From: Gammaproteobacteria bacterium
GTDB taxonomy: Bacteria > Pseudomonadota > Gammaproteobacteria > DSM-19610
NCBI GenBank assembly: GCA_011374975.1
Contig: DRNU01000151.1
Location: 1 to 64,000, forward strand
Direction of reading: 5' to 3'
DNA: 64,000 nucleotides
Under the pieces are notes generated by a model. The model was not told the origin of the DNA. It saw only the letters and a list, made by a program, of their open reading frames with translations, and did not search any database. Positions 1 to 9,226 of this stretch are shown here, in pieces. Numbering within the stretch: the first letter of the stretch is position 1; each line of letters opens with the position of its first letter. Both the position numbers and the translations under genes were made by a program.

Positions 1-1304
1 CGCCGCCACCTGCGGGTGCAACCGGCGCCGAGCTGTATGACGCCAACTGCGGAGCCTGTCACGGCATGGGGACCGCCAGCACCAAGGCAGGTGCCGACGT
101 GAACCGGATCAACGCGGGCATTGCCAACGTCGCTTCCATGAACTCGCTGGCGACCACACTGACCGCGGCCCAGATCCAGTCGATCGCCGACTTCCTGGTC
201 TCGCTGTCACCGCCCCCGCCACCGCCAGGCGGCTCCACCGGGGCAACGCTGTATGCCAACAACTGCGCCAGCTGTCACGGTGCCGGGGATAACAGCGGCA
301 AGGCCGGTGCGACAGTCACCCGCATCAACAACGGCATTGCCAATGTTGCCACCATGAACTTCCTTGCCGGTGTACTCTCGGCAACGGATATTCAGGCCAT
401 TGCCGACTTCCTGGCCACGGCGGCACCGCCCACGACACCGGAAGGCCTGTACGCAGCCAACTGCGCATCCTGCCACGGTGCGGACGGCAGTGGTGGCACC
501 AGCGGCAAGGATGTCATCGGCGATTCTGCCAGCAAAATCCGCAGTGCCATCAATAAAGAGAAGGAAATGCAGTCCCTGAGCTTCCTGACGGATGCCGAGG
601 TCCAGCTGATTTCCGACTTCCTGAACGGCGTCACCACACCACCGCCACCACCACCCGGAACACTGGATGGTGCGGCACTGTACGACACCAACTGTGCCGG
701 TTGTCACGGCCTGGGGTCGAACAGCGCCAAAGCGGGAGCCACGGCAGCGCGCATCAACAGCGGCATTGCCAACGTATCGTCCATGACCTTCCTCGGCACG
801 ACCCTGTCGAGCGCGGAAATCCAGGCGATTGCGGACTTCCTGACGGCTGCGGCGCCACCACCTCCACCACCCGGTGGCGGCGGTACCGGTGAGGTTCAGT
901 ACGACATGAACTGTGCCGGTTGCCACGGTGCGGGAGCCAACAGTGCCAAGGCCGGCGCCACGGTGACTCGCATCAACAATGGCATTGCCAACGTAGCGTC
1001 CATGAACTTCCTGGCCAATGTGCTGACGGCCCAGGATATCCAGGTTATCGCAGATTTCCTGGCCACGGTCGGAGCACCCACCACACCGGAAGGTCTGTAT
1101 ATGACCTACTGCGGCAGCTGTCACGGTGCCGATGGCAAGGGTGGGAGCAGCGGCGAGAAGGTGGTCGGCGACTCTGCCGAGGACATCAGCAAAGCGATCA
1201 AGAAGAAGAAGGAAATGCAGTTCCTGGATTTCCTGACCTCTTCAGAGATCAAAGACATTGCTGATTACCTGAAAGCCCTGGATAAAAAGAAGAAGGACGA
1301 CTAG
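1..1304 (+). CDS. Multidomain c-type cytochrome, 5' end outside the window
   Basis: The frame is open from base 3 (PPPAGATGAELYDANCGACHG...), upstream of the track's Met at 66. Six CxxCH motifs are visible (CGACH, CASCH, CASCH, CAGCH, CAGCH, CGSCH) in repeated cytochrome c units joined by Pro-rich linkers. Confidence 0.9.
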   Translation, partial: PPPAGATGAELYDANCGACHGMGTASTKAGADVNRINAGIANVASMNSLATTLTAAQIQSIADFLVSLSPPPPPPGGSTGATLYANNCASCHGAGDNSGKAGATVTRINNGIANVATMNFLAGVLSATDIQAIADFLATAAPPTTPEGLYAANCASCHGADGSGGTSGKDVIGDSASKIRSAINKEKEMQSLSFLTDAEVQLISDFLNGVTTPPPPPPGTLDGAALYDTNCAGCHGLGSNSAKAGATAARINSGIANVSSMTFLGTTLSSAEIQAIADFLTAAAPPPPPPGGGGTGEVQYDMNCAGCHGAGANSAKAGATVTRINNGIANVASMNFLANVLTAQDIQVIADFLATVGAPTTPEGLYMTYCGSCHGADGKGGSSGEKVVGDSAEDISKAIKKKKEMQFLDFLTSSEIKDIADYLKALDKKKKDD

Positions 1305-1392
1305 GAAGCTGTAACCGGGCCGGGGGGTCGGTAACCGACAGAAAAGCACTGCGACTGTCGGTCACCGGCTCCCCTGGAAAGGGCTTTGAACC

Positions 1393-1418
1393 AAAGGCAC
1401 GTTCTACGTGCCTTTTTT
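1393..1418 (+). terminator. Rho-independent terminator
   Basis: Perfect 10-bp stem AAAGGCACGT-TCT-ACGTGCCTTT followed by a T run, downstream of the cytochrome gene. Confidence 0.85.
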
Positions 1419-1426
1419 CATTCAGT

Positions 1427-2353
1427 TTATTTTCTTTTTCTTTCCTGCTGCGCCGGGGCATCCCGAAACAACCACTCCCGCGCCGTCTCTGTGATGGCGG
1501 CCACGGCCGGGTGAGAGATCCGGCGTTCCACGGAAATAGCGTAAAACTGTTCACGCACCTCCTCCGTCTGCCCGATGGCGACCACCCCGTACTGTCTCGT
1601 CACCTCCTCTGCAATCGGCGTTGGCGCGACAAACACCCCGGCACCGATTTGCCCGAAGGCCTTCATCAGCGCACTGTCGTCGAACTCACCGGAAATACGG
1701 GGATGAATATGCTGCTCGTTGAGCCACTGCACAAGACGTCCCCGAACCACCGTCATTTCTCCCGGCAGCAGCAACGGCGCGCCAGCAAGATTGTGCGGGA
1801 AATCATCTCCAAGCCTGTCCGCCAGCTGCGGCGTCGCAAAAAAAGTAATCCCGCAATCACCCAGCGGGTGGTTGAAGCCGCTCACATTTACCCGCGGCGG
1901 GATAGGGCCGTCTGCAATCACCAGGTCGACCCGGTGCACGGCGAGTTCGGCCAGCAGCGTGTCGATATCCCCTTCCCGGCAGATAATGCGCACCGCTTCC
2001 GGCAGTTGCAGCGACGGTGCCAGCAACCGGCAGGCGATGGACTTCGGCACCACATCGGTCACGCCCACCTTGAATATCAGGGGCCGCTCGTCCGGGAGAT
2101 TGCGCACCATCTCCTCCAGCTCACTGCCGAGTGAAAAAATCTCGTCGGCATAACTCAATACCAGCCGCCCGGTTTCCGTCAGCTCCAGGTTGCGCCCCAC
2201 CCGGGCAAACAGCGCTTCACCCAGGTTCTCTTCCAGCAGGCTGATTTGCCCACTGATTGTCTGGGGCGTCAGATTCAAGCGTTCGCCGGCACGGGCAATA
2301 CTGCCCGCCTTTGCCACCACCCAGAAATACTGCAAATGCTTGTAATTAATCAT
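1427..2353 (-). CDS. LysR-family regulator, NhaR-like
   Basis: N-terminus INYKHLQYFWVVAKAGSIARAGERLNLTPQTISGQISLLEENLG resembles the NhaR-type wHTH. Confidence 0.8.
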   Translation of the reverse strand: MINYKHLQYFWVVAKAGSIARAGERLNLTPQTISGQISLLEENLGEALFARVGRNLELTETGRLVLSYADEIFSLGSELEEMVRNLPDERPLIFKVGVTDVVPKSIACRLLAPSLQLPEAVRIICREGDIDTLLAELAVHRVDLVIADGPIPPRVNVSGFNHPLGDCGITFFATPQLADRLGDDFPHNLAGAPLLLPGEMTVVRGRLVQWLNEQHIHPRISGEFDDSALMKAFGQIGAGVFVAPTPIAEEVTRQYGVVAIGQTEEVREQFYAISVERRISHPAVAAITETAREWLFRDAPAQQERKRK

Positions 2354-2366
2354 GTTTTATCGCTAC

Positions 2367-2381
2367 TTCGTAAAATACGAA
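2367..2381. promoter_or_regulatory. Perfect inverted repeat TTCGTA-AAA-TACGAA, candidate LysR box
   Basis: Lies 14 bp upstream of the NhaR-like start codon; the inner part fits T-N11-A. Confidence 0.5.
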
Positions 2382-2471
2382 CATTATACAAGTAATAATC
2401 GACTTTTCCTTAGTTTTAAACCGACCTAGGCTGATTCCCGGTCAAACCCGACCGCAACAGCGGAGAGTGTT

Positions 2472-2837
2472 ATGCAGATCGACATTCAGGCACGTAATTT
2501 CCAGCTGACAGAGGCGCTGAGCAACCACACTGAACGACGCCTGGGCTTCGCCCTGAGCGCCAGAGACGACCACATCCAGCGCGTGATCGTGCGGCTGTCG
2601 GATATCAACGGCCCGCGCGGCGGCGTCGACAAACACTGCCACATACAGGTTGTGCTTGCCCACATGCCTGACGTGGTGATCGAAGATACCGAGGCAGACC
2701 TCTATGCGGCGATCGACCGTGCAGCCGACCGCGCCGGCCGTACCGTAGCGCGCCGACTGGCACGGCAGCGTGTCAGGGACCGCGCCCCCGGCCTGCCCGG
2801 CATGAACCCGACTATCGAATCACAGGAATGGGTCTGA
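2472..2837 (+). CDS. HPF/RaiA-like ribosome-associated protein
   Basis: MQIDIQARNFQLTEALSNHTERRLGFAL...: S30AE/HPF-type fold and size. Confidence 0.7.
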   Translation: MQIDIQARNFQLTEALSNHTERRLGFALSARDDHIQRVIVRLSDINGPRGGVDKHCHIQVVLAHMPDVVIEDTEADLYAAIDRAADRAGRTVARRLARQRVRDRAPGLPGMNPTIESQEWV

Positions 2838-2862
2838 CTGACCCGTCTGGAGACAACGCATC

Positions 2863-3534
2863 ATGCACCCAGCAATGACAAACGCCACAGCCCGTACCGG
2901 TACCTCCACCCTGGCCACCAACAAGGTCATCCGGAACACCTACACCCTGCTGTCCATGACCCTGCTGTTCAGCGCACTGACAGCCGGTATGTCAATGGCC
3001 CTGAACCTGCCCCACCCCGGCCTGTTACTGACACTGGGCGGTTACTTCGGACTGTTGTTCGCCACCACGAAATTCCGCAACAGCGGCCTGGGTCTGGTGT
3101 TTGTCTTCGCCCTGACCGGTTTCATGGGCTACACCCTGGGTCCGATCCTCAACGCCTACCTGGCTCTGCCCAACGGCGGCCAGATCGTCATGACCGCCAT
3201 GGGCGGCACCGGCGCCATCTTCCTCGGCCTGTCGGGATACGCCCTCACCACCCGTAAAGACTTCAGCTTCATGGGCGGCTTCCTGATCGTCGGCATCCTC
3301 GTCGCCTTCCTGGCCGGCCTCGGTGCCGTCTTCTTCCAGATGCCCGGCCTGTCCCTGGCGGTATCCTCGATGTTCGTGCTGCTCATGTCAGGTCTCATCC
3401 TGTATGAAACCAGCAACATCATCCACGGCGGCGAAACCAACTACATCATGGCAACCGTGACCCTGTTCGTTGCCATTTTCAACCTGTTCACCAGCCTGTT
3501 ACACCTGTTAGGCTTCATGAATGGAGAGGATTAA
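2863..3534 (+). CDS. Bax inhibitor-1/YccA family membrane protein
   Basis: About seven TM segments; N-terminus NKVIRNTYTLLSMTLLFSALTAG is typical of BI-1/YccA proteins. Confidence 0.85.
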   Translation: MHPAMTNATARTGTSTLATNKVIRNTYTLLSMTLLFSALTAGMSMALNLPHPGLLLTLGGYFGLLFATTKFRNSGLGLVFVFALTGFMGYTLGPILNAYLALPNGGQIVMTAMGGTGAIFLGLSGYALTTRKDFSFMGGFLIVGILVAFLAGLGAVFFQMPGLSLAVSSMFVLLMSGLILYETSNIIHGGETNYIMATVTLFVAIFNLFTSLLHLLGFMNGED

Positions 3535-3549
3535 GACTTCGCAGCGTTA

Positions 3550-4329
3550 ATGCTCGGCCCACTGAAGAACTGGTGGCGAAAACGCATTATTGCCCGCTCG
3601 CCAGTCAGCGAAGTGCAGTGGAGCCGGGCATTCTCGGCTCTACCGCTGCTCGACCGGTTGCCGGACAAAGACAAACAGCGCCTGCGTGACCTGGCGATCC
3701 TGTTCCTGCATCAAAAAGAATTCAGTGGCGCGCGCGGGCTGACCGTCAGTGAGGACATGACCCTGCTGATCGCGCTCCAGGCCTGCCTGCCGATACTGAA
3801 CCTCGGGATCGAGTGGTACCGCAACTGGGTGACCATCATCGTCTACCCCGCCGGCTTCGCACCGGAACGGACCGTCGTCGATGAATACGGCCTTGCCCAC
3901 CGCGTCAAACAACCGCTCAGCGGTGAAGCCTGGCTGCGCGGCCCTGTCATCCTGTCATGGGAAGCGACAGAAAACGCCGGCGAGCTGGACGGGTCGAACG
4001 TGGTCATCCATGAATTCGTGCATAAACTCGATATGCTAAACGGCGCAGCCAACGGTTTCCCGCCCCTGCATGGAGAAATGGACCCGGCCAGGTGGTCGGG
4101 CGTATTCACCGCTGCCTTTGACGATTTTCAACAGAAAATGCAGCGCGGTATCAGGACCGGCATCGACAGCTACGCGGCCAGCTCGCCCGCGGAATTCATT
4201 GCCGTACTGAGCGAAGTCTTTTTCGAAAAGCCGGAAATCATCCTGCACCAGTATCCCGAGGTCTACGAGAAGCTCAAAACTTTCTTCCTCCAGGACCCCC
4301 TTGCGGGGAAATACCCGGAGAAGCCCTGA
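3550..4329 (+). CDS. mtfA: MtfA family zinc peptidase
   Basis: HEFVHKLDMLNGAANGFPPL motif and overall MtfA architecture. Confidence 0.85.
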   Translation: MLGPLKNWWRKRIIARSPVSEVQWSRAFSALPLLDRLPDKDKQRLRDLAILFLHQKEFSGARGLTVSEDMTLLIALQACLPILNLGIEWYRNWVTIIVYPAGFAPERTVVDEYGLAHRVKQPLSGEAWLRGPVILSWEATENAGELDGSNVVIHEFVHKLDMLNGAANGFPPLHGEMDPARWSGVFTAAFDDFQQKMQRGIRTGIDSYAASSPAEFIAVLSEVFFEKPEIILHQYPEVYEKLKTFFLQDPLAGKYPEKP

Positions 4330-4385
4330 CTAACTCGCCATACCGGCGCAGGCCGGTATGACGGTTAATCAACCCATCAGGGCTT
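4321..4385. repeat. Nested inverted repeat between convergent genes
   Basis: Outer arms AAGCCCTGA (4321-4329) and TCAGGGCTT (4377-4385); inner hairpin CATACCGGC-GCAG-GCCGGTATG (4339-4360). Confidence 0.8.
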
Positions 4386-4386
4386 G

Positions 4387-4845
4387 CTAGTGCGCTACGC
4401 GGGCATTCTGGCCGCCGGTGATCACTCTCACCCGCTCACCGACCGCGAACCTTTCATTGGGTGCCAGCCTCTGGACAATAGCAATGCTGCGGCCGTTATC
4501 CAGCCTGACAGTGATCTCGACCCCGTGGGTACGCGTCACGCCTTCCTCGATAGCTGCACCCGCCATGCCGCCGGCAACTGCACCGATAACAGCCATAATC
4601 CTGCCGGTGGTGCGTCCGCCGACCGTGCTGCCGGCAAGGCCGCCAACCAGCGCCCCGGCCCCGCTGCCGACATGTGTTTTAGTACCCTCGATATTCACCG
4701 GCCGCAGATACTCAATAGTGCCGTACTCGACTTGCTGGACTGTACGTGCCTCGGAGCGGCTGTAGGACTCGCCCGTCAGGCTCGATGCACAGCCGACAAG
4801 GCCGCTTGTCGCAAGCAGTAACAATACCAGAACACTGTTTTTCAT
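4387..4845 (-). CDS. Glycine-zipper outer membrane lipoprotein, SlyB/Pcp-like
   Basis: Lipobox MKNSVLVLLLLATSGLVGCASS and a Gly-zipper segment GAGALVGGLAGSTVGGRTTGRIMAVIGAVAGGMAGAAIE. Confidence 0.75.
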   Translation of the reverse strand: MKNSVLVLLLLATSGLVGCASSLTGESYSRSEARTVQQVEYGTIEYLRPVNIEGTKTHVGSGAGALVGGLAGSTVGGRTTGRIMAVIGAVAGGMAGAAIEEGVTRTHGVEITVRLDNGRSIAIVQRLAPNERFAVGERVRVITGGQNARVAH

Positions 4846-5017
4846 CACCATCACCTCACGCTTACCTGGCATGGATCATAATTTCTTCCGGCACGATGCG
4901 CCAGCCTGTAGCGCGCGTCTTTCCTGAGCCAGATCAAGGAGGGCTTGCTTTATGGCGCCCTACAATGATACTGGTTTGGTCGTAAACGGAATTATCCGCA
5001 CCACCAGGAGAAACAGA

Positions 5018-7786
5018 ATGAGCAGTCCGGTGAAATATGTTTATGCCTTCGAAGAAGGTGACGGCAGCAACAAAATGCTGCTTGGCGGCAAAGGCGCCAA
5101 CCTGTGTGAAATGACCCGCATCGGCATCAATGTGCCGCCCGGCTTTGTGATCACGACAGAAGCCTGCCTGTATTACCTGGACAGTGCCGAGCACGACCTG
5201 CCCGCCGGCGTCATGGATGAAGTCCGTGCGCAAATGAAACAACTCGAGGAAAAAACCGGCAAAACCTTCGGCAGCAGCGATGACCCGCTGCTGGTTTCGG
5301 TGCGCTCCGGCTCGGCCATGTCCATGCCGGGCATGATGGATACCATCCTCAACCTCGGGCTGAACAGCGCAACCCTGCAGGCGCTGATTGCACAGACCGG
5401 CAATGAACGTTTCGGCTGGGACGCCTACCGGCGCTTCATACAACTGTTCGGCAAGGTTGCGCTGGGCGTGCCGGACGAGGCCTTCGACGCCGAATTCGAG
5501 GCAGTCAAGGAGCAATCGGGTGCGAAACAGGATCTTGCCCTCACCACCCGGGACCTGCACGAAATATCAGACCGCTTCCTGAACGTGGTCAAGCGTGAGA
5601 CCGGCAAAGCCTTCCCGGACGAGCCGATGGAACAGCTGGAGATCGCCGTCAAGGCGGTATTCAACTCCTGGATGGGCAAGCGCGCGGTGGACTACCGGCG
5701 CGAGTTCAACATCACCCCGGAGATGGCCAACGGTACCGCGGTCAACATCGTCACCATGGTATTCGGTAACCTTGGAGACGACAGCGCAACCGGCGTGGGC
5801 TTTACCCGTTACCCGGATACCGGTGAAAACAGGTTGTTCGGCGAGTACCTGGTGAACGCGCAGGGCGAAGACGTGGTCGCCGGTATCCGCACCCCCAGGC
5901 CGATAGATATGCTGCAGGAAGAAATGCCGGATATGTACCGGGAATTGCTGACCCTGCGCGAGCGGCTGGAATCCCATTACCACGAGGTACAGGACTTCGA
6001 ATTCACCATCGAGAAAGGGCGCTTCTACTGCCTGCAGACCCGTAACGGCAAGATGAATGCCACGGCCCTGGTACGCACCTCGGTGGACATGACACGTGAA
6101 GGCCTGATCGACAGGCAACAGGCGCTGTTACGTATCCAGCCCGACATGCTGGAACAGTTGCTGTTCCCGCGCCTCGATCCCACCGCCCGCAATACACCGG
6201 TGGCACGCGGCCTGCCGGCCTCTCCCGGGGCGGCCGTGGGACACGCCGTGTTCGATGCTGACCGGGCCGAACAACAGGGACGCGGCGGCCAGCGTGTGAT
6301 TCTGGTTCGCGAAGAAACCCGGCCCGAGGATATCCACGGCTTTTTTGCCTCGCAGGGCATTCTCACAGCGCGTGGCGGAAAAACATCACACGCGGCAGTG
6401 GTGGCACGCGGCATGGGCAAACCCTGCGTGGCAGGCGCCGAGGGCATCCACGTCGATATCCACATGCGCAAGGCCTTCGTCGGCGAGCAGACCATCAGCG
6501 AGGGCGACCTGATCACCATTGACGGCACCACCGGTGACGTCTACCTGGGCGAGGTGCCGATGATCGAAGCCAGCTTCTCTTCCGAGCTGGAAACACTGCT
6601 GGGCTGGGCCGATGCAACCGCCCGCCTCAAGGTCATGGCCAATGCCGATACACCGCACGATGCCGAACGCGCGCTCAAATACGGTGCCATGGGTATCGGC
6701 CTGTGCCGGACCGAACGGATGTTCAACGATGTGGACAGGCTGCCTGTGGTTATTGAAATGATCGTTGCGGAATCCACCGCGGACCGGCAAGTCGCACTGG
6801 ACAAGTTGCTGCCGATCCAGCGCGAGGACTTCAAGGGAATTTTCAAGGCCATGGCACCACGCCCGGTGACCATCCGCCTGCTGGACCCGCCTATCCATGA
6901 GTTCCTGCCGTCTGAGCAGCAGCTGGTAGACGAACTGGACCAGCTGCGCCACCTGAAGGATACCGTGATGGGAATGACCATCCTGTCCGAGGCGGTGCAG
7001 TTCATGTACAGCGGCCAGGAACAACCCGGTGTCGAGTGCGTGACAGACCCGCGCCTGGTCGACGAGGCGATCGAGAAAAAAGAAACCATGCTGAAAAAAG
7101 TACGCGCGCTGTACGAAGTGAACCCCATGCTGGGTCACCGTGGTGTGCGCCTGGGTCTGTCTTTCCCGGAGATCTATTCCATGCAGATCTGCGCCATACT
7201 GGAAGCTGCAGCCGAATGCCGCAAAGAAGGCTTCGACGTCCACCCCGAGATCATGGTGCCGCAGGTGTGCACCTCGCAGGAACTGAAACGGGTCAAGAGT
7301 TTTGTCGATGCCGTGCACACGGTGGTCGAGGACCGGTACAAGGTGAAGGTGGAATTCAAGTTCGGCTCCATGATCGAAGTGGTACGCTCCTGCATGCGTG
7401 CCAGCAGCCTGGCCGAAGAAGCCGAGTTCTTCTCGTTCGGCACCAACGACCTCACCCAGGCCACCTTCTCGTTCTCGCGCGAGGATGCCGAGAACAAATT
7501 CCTGCCAATGTATAACGAACGCGGCATCCTGCAGGACAACCCGTTCGAGGTACTGGATACCAAGGGGGTCGGCAGACTGATGCAACTGGCTGTCGAGTGG
7601 GGACGGCAGACACGCCCGGACATGAAAATGGGCATCTGCGGCGAACACGGCGGTCACCCTGACTCCATCCGTTTCTGCCATGCCATTGGCCTGAGCTATG
7701 TATCCTGCTCCGGGCCGCGCGTACCGGTGGCACGCCTGGCGGCCGCCCATGCGGCACTGACTGACAAAACCGACACCGACGGATAG
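5018..7786 (+). CDS. ppdK: Pyruvate, phosphate dikinase
   Basis: MSSPVKYVYAFEEGDGSNKMLLGGKGANLCEM; GGKTSHAAVVARGMGKPCV phospho-His region; C-terminal MGICGEHGGHP. RBS AGGAG before the ATG at 5018. Confidence 0.95.
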   Translation: MSSPVKYVYAFEEGDGSNKMLLGGKGANLCEMTRIGINVPPGFVITTEACLYYLDSAEHDLPAGVMDEVRAQMKQLEEKTGKTFGSSDDPLLVSVRSGSAMSMPGMMDTILNLGLNSATLQALIAQTGNERFGWDAYRRFIQLFGKVALGVPDEAFDAEFEAVKEQSGAKQDLALTTRDLHEISDRFLNVVKRETGKAFPDEPMEQLEIAVKAVFNSWMGKRAVDYRREFNITPEMANGTAVNIVTMVFGNLGDDSATGVGFTRYPDTGENRLFGEYLVNAQGEDVVAGIRTPRPIDMLQEEMPDMYRELLTLRERLESHYHEVQDFEFTIEKGRFYCLQTRNGKMNATALVRTSVDMTREGLIDRQQALLRIQPDMLEQLLFPRLDPTARNTPVARGLPASPGAAVGHAVFDADRAEQQGRGGQRVILVREETRPEDIHGFFASQGILTARGGKTSHAAVVARGMGKPCVAGAEGIHVDIHMRKAFVGEQTISEGDLITIDGTTGDVYLGEVPMIEASFSSELETLLGWADATARLKVMANADTPHDAERALKYGAMGIGLCRTERMFNDVDRLPVVIEMIVAESTADRQVALDKLLPIQREDFKGIFKAMAPRPVTIRLLDPPIHEFLPSEQQLVDELDQLRHLKDTVMGMTILSEAVQFMYSGQEQPGVECVTDPRLVDEAIEKKETMLKKVRALYEVNPMLGHRGVRLGLSFPEIYSMQICAILEAAAECRKEGFDVHPEIMVPQVCTSQELKRVKSFVDAVHTVVEDRYKVKVEFKFGSMIEVVRSCMRASSLAEEAEFFSFGTNDLTQATFSFSREDAENKFLPMYNERGILQDNPFEVLDTKGVGRLMQLAVEWGRQTRPDMKMGICGEHGGHPDSIRFCHAIGLSYVSCSGPRVPVARLAAAHAALTDKTDTDG

Positions 7787-7930
7787 GAAAAGGAAAAAGG
7801 GGTCGCTCTGTGTTTTTTGGCACATAGCATGGGTTAAATGACAGATTCAGGCCCGAAATGGTCATTTAGCATATTTTAAAGTATTGAACAAAAGTGGACG
7901 TTATTGCTGTTTACAGGAGGTAATACAGCA

Positions 7931-9061
7931 ATGTCAGAGCCCACCAGTTACAGCGTCATCATCAGCGGCCGGCTGCAGGATGGATTCGAACCGGCACAAA
8001 TCCAGGCTGCATTTGCGTCCTTGCTCAAGGTTTCCCAGGAGAAAGCCGGCGCACTCATGAAGCGACAATGGGTGATCAAGAAGAAAATCGACCGTAAAAT
8101 CGCTGATGCTTACAAGAAAAAGCTGGAAAGCATCGGCCTGGTCATCACGCTGAAAGAGCATGCTGCCCCGGCGCCAGCCGGAGAGGAATTGGCGCTGGTA
8201 CCGACTGATGATGAAATCCGCACCGAAAGCACACCAGAGGCACCGACGTCCGCGTTAAAATCAAACAACATCACTTGCCCGAAATGTGGTCAGGAGCAAC
8301 CTCCCGGCAGAGAGCAATGCGAGGGCTGCGGGGTGTACCTGCAGAAAGTGCTGAATCGGGCAACGGATACCGGGAGCACGGTGCAGGAGCAACCGGCTGA
8401 CGTAACCGGCGAGCCGGCATTTTCCAAAGAAGAGAGCCTGACCGGTAAAAGTCTTGCGGCAGGTGCGGCGGCGGCACTGGTCGGCGCGCTTGTCTGGAAT
8501 TTCATTGCGAACGCCTTCGGCTACGAGCTGGGACTGGTTGCCTGGGCTGTCGGCGGCGCCGTCGGCTTTGCCGTCGCTGCTACCGGCAGCCGTGGCCAAA
8601 ATGCCGGCATTGCCTGTGCCGCACTGGCACTTGTTGCGATTTTTGGTGGCAAATACATGATCTATTCCGGCCTCGAGGACGAAATTGCCGATGCCATTGC
8701 TTCATCCATGGGCGAGATACGTTCAATCTATGACAGAGAAATGACTGCTGCCGACGCGTATGCAAACGTAAGAGACGATAACGCTTTGCGTCAGTTTATG
8801 GTCGATCACGAATACAGCGGGTCTTACAACGCAGGCGATGTCACTGAAGAGGAAATCGCAGATTTCCGGGAAAACAGCGCACCGCGCCTGGACGATTTTG
8901 TCTACCGGAAACCTTCCTTCGACGACTGGTACCACAACACGTTCGAAGTCGACCTGGGGAATATCTCCACCACCGACATTGTCATGGCGGCCCTTGGCCC
9001 CGTGGACATTCTCTTCCTGTTCCTGGGTGTCGGCACCGCCTTCCGCCTCGGCCGCGGCTAG
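7931..9061 (+). CDS. Membrane protein with one zinc ribbon, function unknown
   Basis: CPKCGQEQPPGREQCEGCG, two hydrophobic segments, RBS AGGAGG upstream of the ATG at 7931. Confidence 0.7.
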   Translation: MSEPTSYSVIISGRLQDGFEPAQIQAAFASLLKVSQEKAGALMKRQWVIKKKIDRKIADAYKKKLESIGLVITLKEHAAPAPAGEELALVPTDDEIRTESTPEAPTSALKSNNITCPKCGQEQPPGREQCEGCGVYLQKVLNRATDTGSTVQEQPADVTGEPAFSKEESLTGKSLAAGAAAALVGALVWNFIANAFGYELGLVAWAVGGAVGFAVAATGSRGQNAGIACAALALVAIFGGKYMIYSGLEDEIADAIASSMGEIRSIYDREMTAADAYANVRDDNALRQFMVDHEYSGSYNAGDVTEEEIADFRENSAPRLDDFVYRKPSFDDWYHNTFEVDLGNISTTDIVMAALGPVDILFLFLGVGTAFRLGRG

Positions 9062-9226
9062 AGTGCGGGGCAAGACCGGGAGCGCCTCTCCCGGCACAGC
9101 GGACTGACCCGCGCCGGCACTTCGTCAAACATCCCCGCCCTGCTTCCGTGGTCTACACTAAGGGACAGGTTCACGGGGCTGCGTCGCCCCGGCCTGCCAG
9201 TGCACACGAGTCAGGGAGGAGAGTCC

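Noticed and set aside
6386-7825. 479-aa minus-strand ORF
   Set aside because: Antisense to ppdK; low-complexity His/Gln/Val-rich translation typical of GC-rich shadow frames.
7834-7869. TTAAATGAC...GTCATTTA inverted repeat between ppdK and the zinc-ribbon gene
   Set aside because: 8-bp arms with an 18-nt loop and no T tract; not distinctive enough.
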